Origin: Roseovarius autotrophicus
Lineage (GTDB): Bacteria > Pseudomonadota > Alphaproteobacteria > Rhodobacterales > Rhodobacteraceae
Assembly: GCF_018069895.1 (NCBI RefSeq)
Contig: NZ_JAGQDH010000005.1
Location: 124,001-188,000 of the forward strand
Length of the DNA stretch: 64,000 nt
Direction of reading: 5' to 3'
Under the pieces are notes generated by a model that saw only the letters and a list, made by a program, of their open reading frames with translations, searched no databases and had not been told where the DNA came from. The translations under genes were made by a program, and so were the position numbers. Numbering within the stretch: position 1 is the stretch's first letter; each line of letters opens with the position of its first letter. This document shows positions 34,734-43,610 of the stretch, piece after piece.

Positions 34734-35773
34734 GCCAGGCCCTCGAACGGATCCTCCGACGCATCCGCGTCGCGCCACTGGAAAAGATCCCATGTCCGCC
34801 GCATATGCTCGGGCAGCGGCGCGGTCAGGCTCAGGATCGCGCGGGTCACGGGATGCTCGATCTTCAGCGAGCGCGCGTGCAGGTGCAGCTTGCGGCTCAC
34901 ATCGCCGCCCAGTTGCGCCCCCCAGCCATCGCCAAGATTCTCCTGCCCGGACCCGCCATATTTTCCATCTCCGATAACAGGATGCCCGATCTCGGCCATA
35001 TGCGCGCGCAACTGATGCGTTCGCCCCGTCACCGGCACAAGCGCCATCCAGGCGGTGCGCCCGCCCGCCGCCTCGATCACCGCGTAATCGGTGGTTGCGG
35101 CCTTCGCGCCGGGTGTGTCCGTGACCTTGCCGGGATGCACGCAGAGCATCTTCTCGCCCTCGCCCTTCGCCCCGTGCCCCGGTGCCTTGACCAGACCATA
35201 GCGCACCGTACCCATGCGCGGGCTTGGCACACCGGCAACAGCGGCCCAGTAGATCTTGCGCGTGGCGCGATGTCGGAACGCCGCCGTCAGGCCCTTGGCC
35301 GCTTCGCGCGTGCGCGCCAGCAGCAGAACGCCGGAGGTGTCCTTGTCGAGCCGGTGGACAAGGCGCGGCTTCTCTTCGAGGCCAAAGCGCAGCGCCTCGG
35401 CGAGCCCGTCCACATGCCGCGCCTGCCCGCTGCCACCCTGCACCGGCAGGCCGGGGGGCTTGTTGAGCGCAATGATATGGTCGTCGCGAAAGATCACGCA
35501 GGACCGGATCATTGCGGCATCGGCCTCGGATACCTTGGATTTCTGCACCGTCGGGGCCGATCCCGGCACGGGCAGGGGCGGAATGCGCACCTCTTGCCCC
35601 GCCTCGACCCGCGTGCTTGCCTTGGCGCGCGCGCCATCGACGCGCAACTCGCCCTTGCGGCACATCTTCTCGATGCGCGCCTGTGCCACATGGGGAAACA
35701 GTCGCCGCAGCCAGCGGTCAAGCCTCTGATCGCCGTCGCCCTCTGCCACCCGTATAATCTGAACGCCGCTCAT
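34730..35773 (-). CDS. rluC: RluC/RluD-type pseudouridine synthase
   Basis: The 347-residue enzyme isomerises uridines in 23S rRNA. Residues ~15-75 are an S4 RNA-binding domain (QRLDRWLRRLFPHVAQARIE), followed by the catalytic domain with LVHRLDKDTSGVLLLA carrying the catalytic Asp (about residue 140). The GRTHQLRAHM segment binds RNA. Alphaproteobacterial members of this length usually correspond to RluC (positions 955, 2504, 2580 in E. coli numbering), but RluD is hard to exclude. Both ends overlap the neighbours by ATGA. Confidence 0.87.
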   Translation of the reverse strand: MSGVQIIRVAEGDGDQRLDRWLRRLFPHVAQARIEKMCRKGELRVDGARAKASTRVEAGQEVRIPPLPVPGSAPTVQKSKVSEADAAMIRSCVIFRDDHIIALNKPPGLPVQGGSGQARHVDGLAEALRFGLEEKPRLVHRLDKDTSGVLLLARTREAAKGLTAAFRHRATRKIYWAAVAGVPSPRMGTVRYGLVKAPGHGAKGEGEKMLCVHPGKVTDTPGAKAATTDYAVIEAAGGRTAWMALVPVTGRTHQLRAHMAEIGHPVIGDGKYGGSGQENLGDGWGAQLGGDVSRKLHLHARSLKIEHPVTRAILSLTAPLPEHMRRTWDLFQWRDADASEDPFEGLA

Positions 35774-36147
35774 GCCAGGCCCCCCCGTGTCAGTGCCGCG
35801 CCAAGGATCAGCGCCCCGATAGAAAGCCCGACCGACAGCCCGACATAAAGCGCCGCCTGCCCCATGGCCCCGCGCTCCCAGAGCGTCACGGCATCGAGCG
35901 AGAACGCCGAAAACGTGGTGAAGCCGCCCAGAAGCCCAGTCATCACAAGCGGGCTGAGATGCGCGAGGCTCCGATCAAGCGCGAGCATCGCGAACACGCC
36001 CATCAGGAACGAGCCGAGCACATTGACCGCAAGCACGCCAACCGGAAAGCCCGGACCGGCAAGGCGCAGCGCCGCCAGCCCCACGCCATAGCGCAGGCAA
36101 GACCCGATCGCGCCGCCAATGGCGACCTGAAGGAAGTTGGATATCAT
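35770..36147 (-). CDS. crcB: Fluoride channel CrcB/Fluc
   Basis: CrcB exports fluoride through a dual-topology dimer in the inner membrane. The 125 residues have four membrane segments and the family motifs GGAIGSCLRYGVG, NVLGSFLMG and GLLGGFTTFSAFSLD, the last with the pore Phe and Thr/Ser residues. Starts at 36159 and 36183 are possible; 36147 gives the usual length. No fluoride riboswitch was seen in the 32 bases upstream. It is the first of the overlapping crcB-rluC-gph-atp12 genes. Confidence 0.92.
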   Translation of the reverse strand: MISNFLQVAIGGAIGSCLRYGVGLAALRLAGPGFPVGVLAVNVLGSFLMGVFAMLALDRSLAHLSPLVMTGLLGGFTTFSAFSLDAVTLWERGAMGQAALYVGLSVGLSIGALILGAALTRGGLA

Positions 36148-36179
36148 GGCGCGGTCCATCGCTTGCGTGCGGGGGGTTG

Positions 36180-37151
36180 TCAAGCGCCGGGCGTGGGGGC
36201 TTCGTCGAGGCAGGTGGCGAGCACATCGCCCGTATGGGTATAGGTCAGCCCGTGGCCCGCGCCCGCGATCACGCTGTGGCGGGCCTCGGGGTTGAGCGCG
36301 GCGAGGCGATCCCTGCAGGCGATCGGGATGACGGTATCCGCCGCCCCCCAGATGGCATGGACGGGTGGGCCGACCTCAGCGATGCGGGCATGAAGCGGTG
36401 CGAGGTCGCACGCAAGCAGCCCGGAGAGCGAACGCGTCATGGCGGGGACAAAGCCGCGCCAGCCCAGTTGCGCCTTTTGCCGGTCAACGATCCCCGGCAC
36501 CGAGGAAGGCAGCGCGCGCTCGGTCTCGCAGCTCCGGCGAAAGCTGTTCGGAAAGAAGGCCAGCATGATCCAGAGCGCCAGAGGGCCTCCTTGCGCGACG
36601 ATCCGCGCCACTGGCCCGAGATCGTGGCCAAGACCGGCGGGCGCGATCAGGATGAGCCGTTGCACCGCGCCGGGATGATCGGCGGCATAGGCCGTGGCAA
36701 TCGCCCCGCCCATGGAATAGCCGATGAGCGTGATCGGTCCCGTAATCCCCTGATCGGCCAGCAACTCATGCAACTGCCCGGTGAAGAACGCCGCGTCCTG
36801 CGCCCCCTCGGGCCGGTCCGAGAAACCCCGCCCGTAGAGGTCATAGACCAGAACGCGCCGCCCGGATTCGGCCAGCCCCGGCGCCAGCCCATCCCAGACG
36901 AAAGAGGGCGTGGTCAACCCATGCACGCAGACCGTGACCGCGCCCCCCTCGGGCCCGAACCAGCGGTAATGCGTCTGCCCGCGCGAGAGGGTGGCGACCG
37001 CGCCCGGTGCCGCGGCTCGCGCCGCCGCGTCCATCCGGGGCTTCAACGCCTCGCGCAACAGCGGCACGGCCAGCACCAGCGCGAGAGCGAGAGCGAGAAA
37101 GACCCAAGTCGCCGCGCCGCCCTCTTCGAAATGCATGAAGGTGAGGGTCAT
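36180..37151 (-). CDS. Membrane-anchored alpha/beta hydrolase
   Basis: The 323-residue protein begins with a membrane segment (ATWVFLALALALVLAVPLL, about residues 14-32), then an alpha/beta hydrolase domain with HGLTTPSFVW oxyanion loop, nucleophile elbow GYSMGGAIATAYA (Ser near residue 148), acid in WGAADTVIP and His in GAGHGLTY. Esterase, lipase or epoxide/haloalkane hydrolase-like activity is possible; the substrate is unknown. It lies 14 bases after the EamA transporter gene on the same strand and 32 bases before crcB. Confidence 0.82.
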   Translation of the reverse strand: MTLTFMHFEEGGAATWVFLALALALVLAVPLLREALKPRMDAAARAAAPGAVATLSRGQTHYRWFGPEGGAVTVCVHGLTTPSFVWDGLAPGLAESGRRVLVYDLYGRGFSDRPEGAQDAAFFTGQLHELLADQGITGPITLIGYSMGGAIATAYAADHPGAVQRLILIAPAGLGHDLGPVARIVAQGGPLALWIMLAFFPNSFRRSCETERALPSSVPGIVDRQKAQLGWRGFVPAMTRSLSGLLACDLAPLHARIAEVGPPVHAIWGAADTVIPIACRDRLAALNPEARHSVIAGAGHGLTYTHTGDVLATCLDEAPTPGA

Positions 37152-37165
37152 GGTGTCTCCTTCTC

Positions 37166-38131
37166 TCAGCGGCGGTATTTCGGGGCCTTGGTGGCCAGTG
37201 GCGCCTCGCGCACCGTCTCGCGCCAGAGCAGATAGAGCCCCGATCCGATGATCAGCGCAATCCCGATCCAGGCGGTCGTGTCGGGCCATGTGCCGAAGAC
37301 GGTGACGCCCCACAGGATCGCCATGGGCATGGCGGCATATTCGAACGGCGCGGCAAAGGCGGCCTCGGACAGGCGATAGGCCTGGCTGATGAAAAGCCCG
37401 CCGAAAAGCCCGGTGATCCCGAGCAGGATCAGGATGGGATAATCCCGGGTCATGGGCCAGTCCCAGGCGCGAAAGAGAAAGTCGAGCGAGGGGTGGTCCG
37501 ACCCGGAAAAGCGCCCGTCGCCAAGCCCGAGGCCGATCAGAACGCTGGCAACGAGAAAGGTAAGCTGGATGTAGAAGGCCATCGTCGGCGCGCTCTCGGT
37601 GCCGCCGATCTTGCGGGTGAGCACATGCAGCGTGGCGTAGAAGACTGCCGCCGCAATGGGCAGGAGCGAGGCCGCCTGAAACGACGCTGTGCCCGGCTTG
37701 ACGATCACCAGAACGCCGACAAAGCCGATGGCGATGGCCCCCCACCGGCGCGCGCCCACGGTTTCGCCCAGAAAGATCACCGAGAATAGCGTGATGATCA
37801 GGGGTGAAACGAAGAAGATCGCGGTGGCATCGGCAAGCGGCAGCGCAGCCAGCCCCAGAAACAGGCACATGTTCGCCGTGACCACGCAAAGCCCGCGCAC
37901 CAGATGCACCACCGGGCGGCGCGTTCGCAGGACCGTGAATCCGCCCGCAAAGGGCATGACGACCACGGCAAAGACCGTCAATGCCACCAGCGCCCGGATG
38001 AACACCACCTGATGCAGAGCATATCCGCCCGAGAGGAACTTGATCCCTACATCGTTGACGGAAAAGCACATCACCGCCGCAAGCGCATAGGCGGCGCCGG
38101 TCAGGTTGGTGCGCGGGGTGGTGACTGTCAT
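37166..38131 (-). CDS. EamA (DMT) family transporter
   Basis: The 321-residue inner-membrane protein has ten predicted membrane segments arranged as two EamA repeats (first repeat from YALAAVMCFSVNDVGIKFL, second from PIAAAVFYATLHVLTRKI). DMT proteins of this size usually export amino acids, purines or other metabolites. The substrate is not determinable. Start at 38131 is used because the conserved first membrane segment follows; the frame stays open further upstream without support. It is divergent from pyrB. Confidence 0.85.
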   Translation of the reverse strand: MTVTTPRTNLTGAAYALAAVMCFSVNDVGIKFLSGGYALHQVVFIRALVALTVFAVVVMPFAGGFTVLRTRRPVVHLVRGLCVVTANMCLFLGLAALPLADATAIFFVSPLIITLFSVIFLGETVGARRWGAIAIGFVGVLVIVKPGTASFQAASLLPIAAAVFYATLHVLTRKIGGTESAPTMAFYIQLTFLVASVLIGLGLGDGRFSGSDHPSLDFLFRAWDWPMTRDYPILILLGITGLFGGLFISQAYRLSEAAFAAPFEYAAMPMAILWGVTVFGTWPDTTAWIGIALIIGSGLYLLWRETVREAPLATKAPKYRR

Positions 38132-38297
38132 GTGCGTTTCGATCGGGCAATCATGCGGGACAGATGAGGGAAAGAGACGGGCCGTGTAAAGCCCGGCATG
38201 ACAGGGGCCTGCGCGCGGTTGTCCCTCTGCCCCGAACGGTCGCGCCAGCGGGGCGCGGGCAAGCGTCCTTGCGGAACAGTGAAACGGGCGCGCCGGC

Positions 38298-38326
38298 TTG
38301 CCCCCGCAGGGCGGCGTTCCTATAAG
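38298..38326 (+). promoter_or_regulatory. Probable sigma-70 promoter of the pyrB operon
   Basis: TTGCCC (38298-38303) and TATAAG (38321-38326) are separated by exactly 17 bases and lie 26 bases before the pyrB start. This leaves a very short leader with no room for an attenuator or pyrimidine-sensing leader peptide. Confidence 0.6.
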
Positions 38327-38351
38327 CGGTGAACATTGCATGGGAGGCGGC

Positions 38352-39293
38352 ATGGCATTTCCGCACGCGCATCTACTGGGGATCGAGCCGCTGGCACCCG
38401 GAGATATCACCACGATCCTCGATCTGGCCGAGGAATATGTGGTGCTCAACCGCAGCGTGACCAAGCATGGCGACGTGCTGGCAGGGCTGACGCAGATCAA
38501 CATGTTCTTCGAGGCATCGACCCGAACGCAGGCGAGTTTCGAACTGGCGGGCAAGCGGCTTGGCGCGGATGTGATGAACATGGCGATGCAGGCGTCAAGC
38601 CTCAAGAAGGGCGAGACGCTGATCGACACGGCGCTCACGCTCAATGCGATGCATCCCGATCTTCTGGTGGTGCGGCACCCCCAGTCCGGTGCTGTGGATC
38701 TGCTGGCGCAGAAGGTGCGCTGCGCCGTGCTCAACGCGGGCGACGGTCGGCACGAACACCCCACCCAGGCGCTGCTTGATGCGCTGACGATCCGGCGCGC
38801 CAAGGGGCGGCTGCATCGGCTGAGCATCGCGATTTGCGGCGATATCGCCCATAGCCGGGTGGCGCGCTCGAATATCCTGTTGCTCGGCAAGATGGAGAAC
38901 CGCGTGCGCCTGATCGGGCCGCCCACGCTCATGCCCGCGGGGATCGCCGAGTTCGGCGTCGAGGTGTTCGACGACATGCGCGCGGGGCTGGAGGGCGTCG
39001 ATGTGGTGATGATGCTGCGCCTTCAGAAAGAGCGCATGGATGGCGGGTTCATCCCCTCGGAGCGGGAATATTACCACCGCTACGGGCTTGATGCCGAAAA
39101 GTTGGCGATTGCAAAGCCGGATGCCATCGTGATGCACCCCGGCCCGATGAACAGGGGCGTCGAGATCGATGGAGAGATTGCCGACGACATCAACCGCTCG
39201 GTGATCCAGGATCAGGTGGAGATGGGCGTGGCGGTGCGTATGGCGGCGATGGACCTGCTGGCGCAGAATCTGCGGTCGCGGCGCGCGGCATGA
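38352..39293 (+). CDS. pyrB: Aspartate carbamoyltransferase catalytic chain
   Basis: PyrB condenses carbamoyl phosphate with aspartate in pyrimidine synthesis. The 313 residues show the carbamoyl-phosphate loop [20 protein letters not shown] (about residue 55), [12 protein letters not shown], and [12 protein letters not shown]. No regulatory pyrI is present in the window. The enzyme probably works with the dihydroorotase-like protein encoded in the same operon, as in the Pseudomonas-type class A complex. GGGAGG precedes ATG 38352. The stop overlaps the next start (ATGA). Confidence 0.95.
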   Translation: MAFPHAHLLGIEPLAPGDITTILDLAEEYVVLNRSVTKHGDVLAGLTQINMFFEASTRTQASFELAGKRLGADVMNMAMQASSLKKGETLIDTALTLNAMHPDLLVVRHPQSGAVDLLAQKVRCAVLNAGDGRHEHPTQALLDALTIRRAKGRLHRLSIAICGDIAHSRVARSNILLLGKMENRVRLIGPPTLMPAGIAEFGVEVFDDMRAGLEGVDVVMMLRLQKERMDGGFIPSEREYYHRYGLDAEKLAIAKPDAIVMHPGPMNRGVEIDGEIADDINRSVIQDQVEMGVAVRMAAMDLLAQNLRSRRAA

Positions 39294-39805
39294 GCCTGTC
39301 ACTCGATATCCCGGCGCATGAGGCGCATGTGCTGCGGGTCTTCGCGGTGATGGACGCGGCGTTGTCCGACGAGGCCGTGATCGCAGCGCTCGGGGCGGAT
39401 GGCCTGGCACGCGATGAGGTCGAGCTTTTCGATGTGGCGGATCTGCAGGAGATGTCGCTGTCGTCCTATCTCGCCGAGGGGCACGGGATCGGCGCGGCGG
39501 CCCTGTCAGAGTTGCGCGGGCAACTCGATACCCTCAAGGGCCGTGTGTTGCTTGTGCCGACGCGGGCGTTTGGAGGCCGCGCAACGCGGCTGGAGGTGGG
39601 GGCGACGCTGCGCCTTGTGGGGCGCTTCGAGGAAGAGCGCACGCCGGTGCGCTTTGCGCCGCTGCCCTCGGGCGGGGCAGAGGGCGTGGTGGCCCCTTCA
39701 GGTGAGGGAAGATCAGGGCGCGCCGCACGTCTTGCGGTGCTTGGCTTTTTCTGCGGGCTGGCGCTGTTGGCGGCGCTGGTGATCTGGTTGGTGAGGGGCG
39801 CATGA
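39290..39805 (+). CDS. Hypothetical membrane protein in the pyr operon
   Basis: I do not recognise this 171-residue protein. The N-terminal ~110 residues look soluble and acidic ([32 protein letters not shown]). A Ser/Gly-rich linker ([18 protein letters not shown]) leads to a single C-terminal membrane helix, [18 protein letters not shown], so the soluble part should face the cytosol (tail-anchored). Start and stop both overlap neighbours by ATGA, so it is translated with pyrB and the next gene. A role in holding the ATCase complex at the membrane is conceivable but unsupported. Confidence 0.75.
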   Translation: MSLSLDIPAHEAHVLRVFAVMDAALSDEAVIAALGADGLARDEVELFDVADLQEMSLSSYLAEGHGIGAAALSELRGQLDTLKGRVLLVPTRAFGGRATRLEVGATLRLVGRFEEERTPVRFAPLPSGGAEGVVAPSGEGRSGRAARLAVLGFFCGLALLAALVIWLVRGA

Positions 39806-40248
39806 ACGAGAATCCGATCCATGTGATGACGCCGACCTCCGCGCTGCAAGCAGACGAGCGGGTGATCGAGAGCTTCCTGCCAGATCGCGCGACCTACTGG
39901 CGCGATCACGCCTGGCTGGCGGCGGCGGCGATGGTGCTTGGCATGATTATCCTGTGGCTGATGGGCAATCCCCATGTCTGGACCGGGGCAGTCGGCGGTC
40001 TGGCGGCGATTGCCGTGCGGGCGTTCTATGTGGCCTCGGACGAATTGAAGGCGCGGTGGGATCTGACCGACCGTCGCCTGCTTGGTCCGCAGACACGTGC
40101 GGTGCGACTCTCGGAGATTGCCGCCGTCCGGGGTCTGGGCAGCGCGGTTCAGGTGGTCACCGCCTCGGGCGACAAGCACCTGATCAAGTATCAGGCCGAC
40201 CGTACGGCCACCGAGGCGCGCATTCGCGCGGCGACGGGGAGAGGGTGA
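39802..40248 (+). CDS. PH-like domain membrane protein in the pyr operon
   Basis: This protein of 148 residues is of unknown function. An N-terminal charged stretch (ADERVIESFLPDRATYWRDH) is followed by two close hydrophobic segments (AAAAMVLGMIILWLMG and a shorter AVGGLAAIAVRAFYV), then DELKARWDLTDRRLLG and a beta-rich tail resembling bacterial PH (bPH2/DUF304-like) domains. Such domains often follow a membrane hairpin in small bacterial proteins. It overlaps its neighbours by ATGA upstream and TGATG downstream. Confidence 0.72.
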   Translation: MNENPIHVMTPTSALQADERVIESFLPDRATYWRDHAWLAAAAMVLGMIILWLMGNPHVWTGAVGGLAAIAVRAFYVASDELKARWDLTDRRLLGPQTRAVRLSEIAAVRGLGSAVQVVTASGDKHLIKYQADRTATEARIRAATGRG

Positions 40249-40349
40249 TGCAGGAACCGAAAGACCCGCGCATGTCGGGCAAGATCGCGATGGTGGCGCT
40301 TCTGGTGCTGGTCGGGCTGACGGTTGTGATGGTGTGGGTGGCGGGATGA
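40248..40349 (+). CDS. 33-residue single-pass membrane peptide in the pyr operon
   Basis: The reading frame starts in the stop of the PH-like gene (TGATG) and ends inside the open frame leading to the dihydroorotase-like gene (ATGA at 40346). It encodes 33 residues: a short polar head (QEPKDPRMSGK) and one membrane helix (IAMVALLVLVGLTVVMVWV). GGGGAGAGGG is just upstream. The exact fit between overlapping stops and starts and the clean helix argue that it is translated. It is too short for homology reasoning by eye. Confidence 0.6.
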   Translation: MQEPKDPRMSGKIAMVALLVLVGLTVVMVWVAG

Positions 40350-40384
40350 CTGTGACAGAGAAATTTCACGAAGAAAGCCGGGCG

Positions 40385-41665
40385 ATGACCCAAACCCTTT
40401 TCACCAATGCCAGCCTGATCGACCCCGAGGCGGGAACGGATGCCCCCGGCTGGCTCCTCATAGACAAGGGCGTGATCGTCGCGCGCGGGGCCGGGGACGA
40501 GGTGCCGCAGGCCGAGACCGTGATCGACTGTGGCGGCCATTGCCTTGCGCCCGGTATCGTCGATATCGGGGTCAAGGTCTGCGAGCCGGGTGAGCGGCAC
40601 AAGGAAAGCTATCGCTCCGCCGGCCTCGCGGCGGCGGCGGGCGGGGTGACGACCATGGTCACGCGGCCCGATACGTCGCCTGCCATCGACACGCCCGAAG
40701 TGCTCGCATTCGCCCGTCGCCGCGCCAATGAGGCCACGCCCGTTACCGTCCTGCCCATGGCCGCGCTCACCAAGGGGCGCGACGGCCGCGAGATGGTCGA
40801 GATCGGCTTTCTTATGGATGCGGGCGCGGTGGCCTTCACCGATTGCGACCATGTGGTGCGCGATACCAAGGTGCTGAGCCGTGCGCTGAGCTATGCGCGC
40901 AGTCTTGGCGCGCTGGTGATCGGCCACCCTCAGGATCCCGGCCTGAGCGCCGGGGCGGCGGCAACCTCTGGCAAGTTCGCCTCTCTGCGCGGTCTGCCCG
41001 CCGTCTCGCCCATGGCCGAACGAATGGGGCTGGACCGCGACATCGCGATTCTGGAGATGACCGGCGCGCGCTATCATGCCGATCAGATCACCACGGCGCG
41101 GGCGCTCCCGGCGCTGGCGCGCGCAAAGAAGAACGGCCTCGACATCACTGCCGGCACCTCGATCCACCATCTCACGCTCAACGAGCTTGACGTGTCGGAT
41201 TACCGCACCTTCTTCAAGGTCAAGCCGCCCTTGCGCTCGGAGGATGATCGTCAGGCCGTCATTGAGGCGCTGCGCGAGGGGTTGATCGACATCATCAGTT
41301 CGATGCACACGCCGCAGGACGAGGAAAGCAAACGCCTGCCCTTCGAGGCGGCGGCCAGCGGCGCTGTGGCGCTCGAGACGCTGCTTCCGGCGGCGCTGCG
41401 GCTCTATCACGCCGAGGCGCTCGATCTGCCGACCCTTTGGCGGGCGATGTCGCTCAACCCGGCGAAACGGCTCGGGTTGGCCTCCGGGCGGCTCAGCGTG
41501 GGCGCGCCTGCCGATCTGGTGCGCTTCGATCCGGGCAAGCCCTTCATCCTCGACCGCTTCGCGCTGCGCTCGAAATCCAAGAACACACCCTTTGACGGGG
41601 CGCGGCTGCAAGGTAAGGTCATTGCGACCTATGTCGCCGGCACCTGCGTATACGAGGCCGACTGA
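40385..41665 (+). CDS. Dihydroorotase-like protein lacking metal ligands (PyrC', PyrX type)
   Basis: The 426-residue amidohydrolase-fold protein is clearly a dihydroorotase homologue, but catalytic positions are changed. The usual DxHVHxREPG reads DIGVKVCEPG (residues 60-69), so both metal His and the substrate Arg are lost, and the catalytic Asp of TDHAPH is replaced in SSMHTPQ. Lys of ALTKGRDG and His of VIGHPQDP remain. It is therefore probably inactive and structural, like PyrC' in Pseudomonas ATCase complexes; an active PyrC should be encoded elsewhere. Start 40385 fits the family length; ATG 40346 (coupled, +13 residues) is possible. Stop overlaps plsY (TGATG). Confidence 0.85.
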   Translation: MTQTLFTNASLIDPEAGTDAPGWLLIDKGVIVARGAGDEVPQAETVIDCGGHCLAPGIVDIGVKVCEPGERHKESYRSAGLAAAAGGVTTMVTRPDTSPAIDTPEVLAFARRRANEATPVTVLPMAALTKGRDGREMVEIGFLMDAGAVAFTDCDHVVRDTKVLSRALSYARSLGALVIGHPQDPGLSAGAAATSGKFASLRGLPAVSPMAERMGLDRDIAILEMTGARYHADQITTARALPALARAKKNGLDITAGTSIHHLTLNELDVSDYRTFFKVKPPLRSEDDRQAVIEALREGLIDIISSMHTPQDEESKRLPFEAAASGAVALETLLPAALRLYHAEALDLPTLWRAMSLNPAKRLGLASGRLSVGAPADLVRFDPGKPFILDRFALRSKSKNTPFDGARLQGKVIATYVAGTCVYEAD

Positions 41666-42273
41666 TGCCCCTGATCGAAACCGCGCCATCCATCCTCCTT
41701 CTCTGGGCGGTGATCGGCTACCTGCTCGGCTCGATCCCGTTCGGCATGGTGCTGGCACGGGTCATGAGGCTGGGCAATCTGCGCGAGATCGGATCGGGCA
41801 ATATCGGCGCGACAAATGTGCTGCGCACCGGCAACAAGACAGCCGCTGCGCTCACGCTCCTGCTCGACGGGGGCAAGGGGGCGGTGGCGGTCCTGCTGGC
41901 GCGCGCCTTTGCCGGAGAGGACGCGGCGCAACTGGCCGGACTCACGGCCTTTCTCGGCCATTGCTATCCGGTCTGGCTGCGCTTTGCGGGCGGCAAGGGG
42001 GTGGCGACATTCCTCGGGCTGGTTCTGGCGCTGGCGTGGCCGGTGGGGATCGCGGCCTGTCTGACATGGCTGGCCACGGCGGTGGCGACCCGGATATCGT
42101 CGCTCTCCGCATTGGTGGTGGCGGTGGCAGCCCCGCTTTTCATGCTGATTTTCGGTCACGGCAATGCGGTTGTGCTGGCAATGGCGCTAGCGGCGGTGAT
42201 TCTCTGGCGGCACCGCGGCAACATCGCCCGGCTGAAGGACGGAACCGAACCGAGGATCGGCAGGAAGGGCTAA
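41665..42273 (+). CDS. plsY: Acyl-phosphate:glycerol-3-phosphate acyltransferase
   Basis: PlsY makes lysophosphatidic acid from acyl phosphate and glycerol-3-phosphate, the first committed step in phospholipid synthesis, in the inner membrane. The 202 residues include GYLLGSIPFGMVLAR, the glycine-rich GSGNIGATNVLR and LLLDGGKGAVAV, and GHCYPVWLRFAGGKGVAT. It is last in the run of coupled pyr genes. Its final 4 bases overlap the end of the convergent SAF dehydrogenase gene. Confidence 0.95.
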   Translation: MPLIETAPSILLLWAVIGYLLGSIPFGMVLARVMRLGNLREIGSGNIGATNVLRTGNKTAAALTLLLDGGKGAVAVLLARAFAGEDAAQLAGLTAFLGHCYPVWLRFAGGKGVATFLGLVLALAWPVGIAACLTWLATAVATRISSLSALVVAVAAPLFMLIFGHGNAVVLAMALAAVILWRHRGNIARLKDGTEPRIGRKG

Positions 42274-43562
42274 GCGCCGCCGATCAGCCCGCGATAGAGG
42301 TCTGTGACCGGATCGGAGCCAAGCGCCACGTCGTCCATGCTCAGGATCGTGCCGCGCGCCACATCGCGCCGTAGCGCCACCCCATGCGCAAGGCCGATGG
42401 GCAGTGCCGTGCGCGCCCGCGCCACCGGCTGTGCCTTGCCCCAGACCGTATAGCCGCCCTCGCCGTCAAGCACCTCGCCAGCCTTGAGGTCGCGCTTGGC
42501 TACCGCCGCGACCGTGCCGCGCATCTCGCGCGCCTGCCCTGTGGGTTCGCCGCGTAGCGCCGCGCTCAGCACCGAAATCGACAGTTCCAGCCCGATCAGG
42601 TGATAGGGCTTGTGCATCGCGGCAAAGCGTCCGGTGGCGTCGGTCGGCAGGCCATATTGGCGGAAACAGTCTGCCGCGTAATCGTTCGGGGCTTCAAAGA
42701 CAACATAGACCCCCCAACGCAGATCGCGGAAGACGGGCCGCCCGTCGCGTTCGAGCGACGAGACCGTTTCCACCATGCCGCGCCCCGGTAACTGACCACC
42801 CAGATCGCACGGGCGCAGCACATGCGCGAGATCGTCCACCCCGCAGGGCGGAAAGGCGAGACCGGCGTCGGGTACATCGAGCCCGCAGGCATTGGCGATG
42901 GCGACCATCTCGATGGCGCTCTTGGTGCCGTCGAGGAAGGAGTTGAACATCTGCGGGTTCATTCCCCCCTTCGCCGCCTCCGTGGCGGTCAGTCCGTAAT
43001 GGAGCCAGACATCATCGGGTGTCACATCGTGATAGGCGGGCAGGTATTTGGTGCCCTTGCCGGCGGCGGTGACGTGAAAGCCTGCGGCGCGCGCCCAATC
43101 GACCATCTCCGAGACAAGTGCGGGTTGATCGCCATACGCCATGGAGTAAACCACCCCTGCTGCCTGCGCCTCGGCAGCGATGGCGGGACCGGCCAGAACA
43201 TCGGCCTCGACGTTGACCATGATCACATGCTTGCCCGCCGCGATGGCGACGCGCGCATGCGCGATGCCCGCGCGCGGATTGCCGGTCGCTTCGATCACAA
43301 CATCCACGTCGCCGCGTGCGGCGAGCGCCGCGCCGTCGTCAACAAAGGCGGTGGCGGCGAGGCGTTCCTCGTCCCAGCCCACGGTCCGGCACGCGGCACG
43401 CGCGCGGTCAGGGTCGAGATCGGCAATGGCGGTGACTTCCAGCCCGGCGATGGTGGGCACCTGCGACAGGAACATCGAGCCGAACTTGCCCGCGCCAATC
43501 AAACCTGCCCGCACCGGTGCGCCGCGCGCGCCCGCCTCTGCCGCCAGTCTTGCCAGATTCAT
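42270..43562 (-). CDS. Homoserine-dehydrogenase-like oxidoreductase with C-terminal SAF domain
   Basis: The 430-residue protein begins with an NAD(P)-binding Rossmann domain (GLIGAGKFGSMF, then VIEATGNPRAGI), followed by a catalytic-like middle region (NVEADVLAGPAIAAEA, GDQPALVSEMVDWA, AGKGTKYLPAYHDVTPDD). The C-terminal ~80 residues (KRDLKAGEVLDGEGGYTVWG, PIGLAHGVALRRDVARGTIL) form a SAF domain. This matches the group described as predicted homoserine dehydrogenases with a SAF domain; several are thought to act in sugar-acid or polyol breakdown. The substrate is unknown. It lies 48 bases after the class II aldolase gene. Confidence 0.75.
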   Translation of the reverse strand: MNLARLAAEAGARGAPVRAGLIGAGKFGSMFLSQVPTIAGLEVTAIADLDPDRARAACRTVGWDEERLAATAFVDDGAALAARGDVDVVIEATGNPRAGIAHARVAIAAGKHVIMVNVEADVLAGPAIAAEAQAAGVVYSMAYGDQPALVSEMVDWARAAGFHVTAAGKGTKYLPAYHDVTPDDVWLHYGLTATEAAKGGMNPQMFNSFLDGTKSAIEMVAIANACGLDVPDAGLAFPPCGVDDLAHVLRPCDLGGQLPGRGMVETVSSLERDGRPVFRDLRWGVYVVFEAPNDYAADCFRQYGLPTDATGRFAAMHKPYHLIGLELSISVLSAALRGEPTGQAREMRGTVAAVAKRDLKAGEVLDGEGGYTVWGKAQPVARARTALPIGLAHGVALRRDVARGTILSMDDVALGSDPVTDLYRGLIGGA

Positions 43563-43610
43563 GTCATTCTCCGTTCTGCTGATAGGGGTGCCGTGCGCTG
43601 TGGGCGCGCA

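Noticed and set aside
34050..35663. 537-codon minus-strand frame joining the HAD hydrolase to sequence inside rluC
   Set aside because: Only the last 227 codons are HAD-like; the upstream part is out of frame with the well-supported rluC, so there is no fusion protein.
36148..36180. Fluoride riboswitch upstream of crcB
   Set aside because: Only 32 bases separate crcB from the gene before it and none of the conserved riboswitch core is present.
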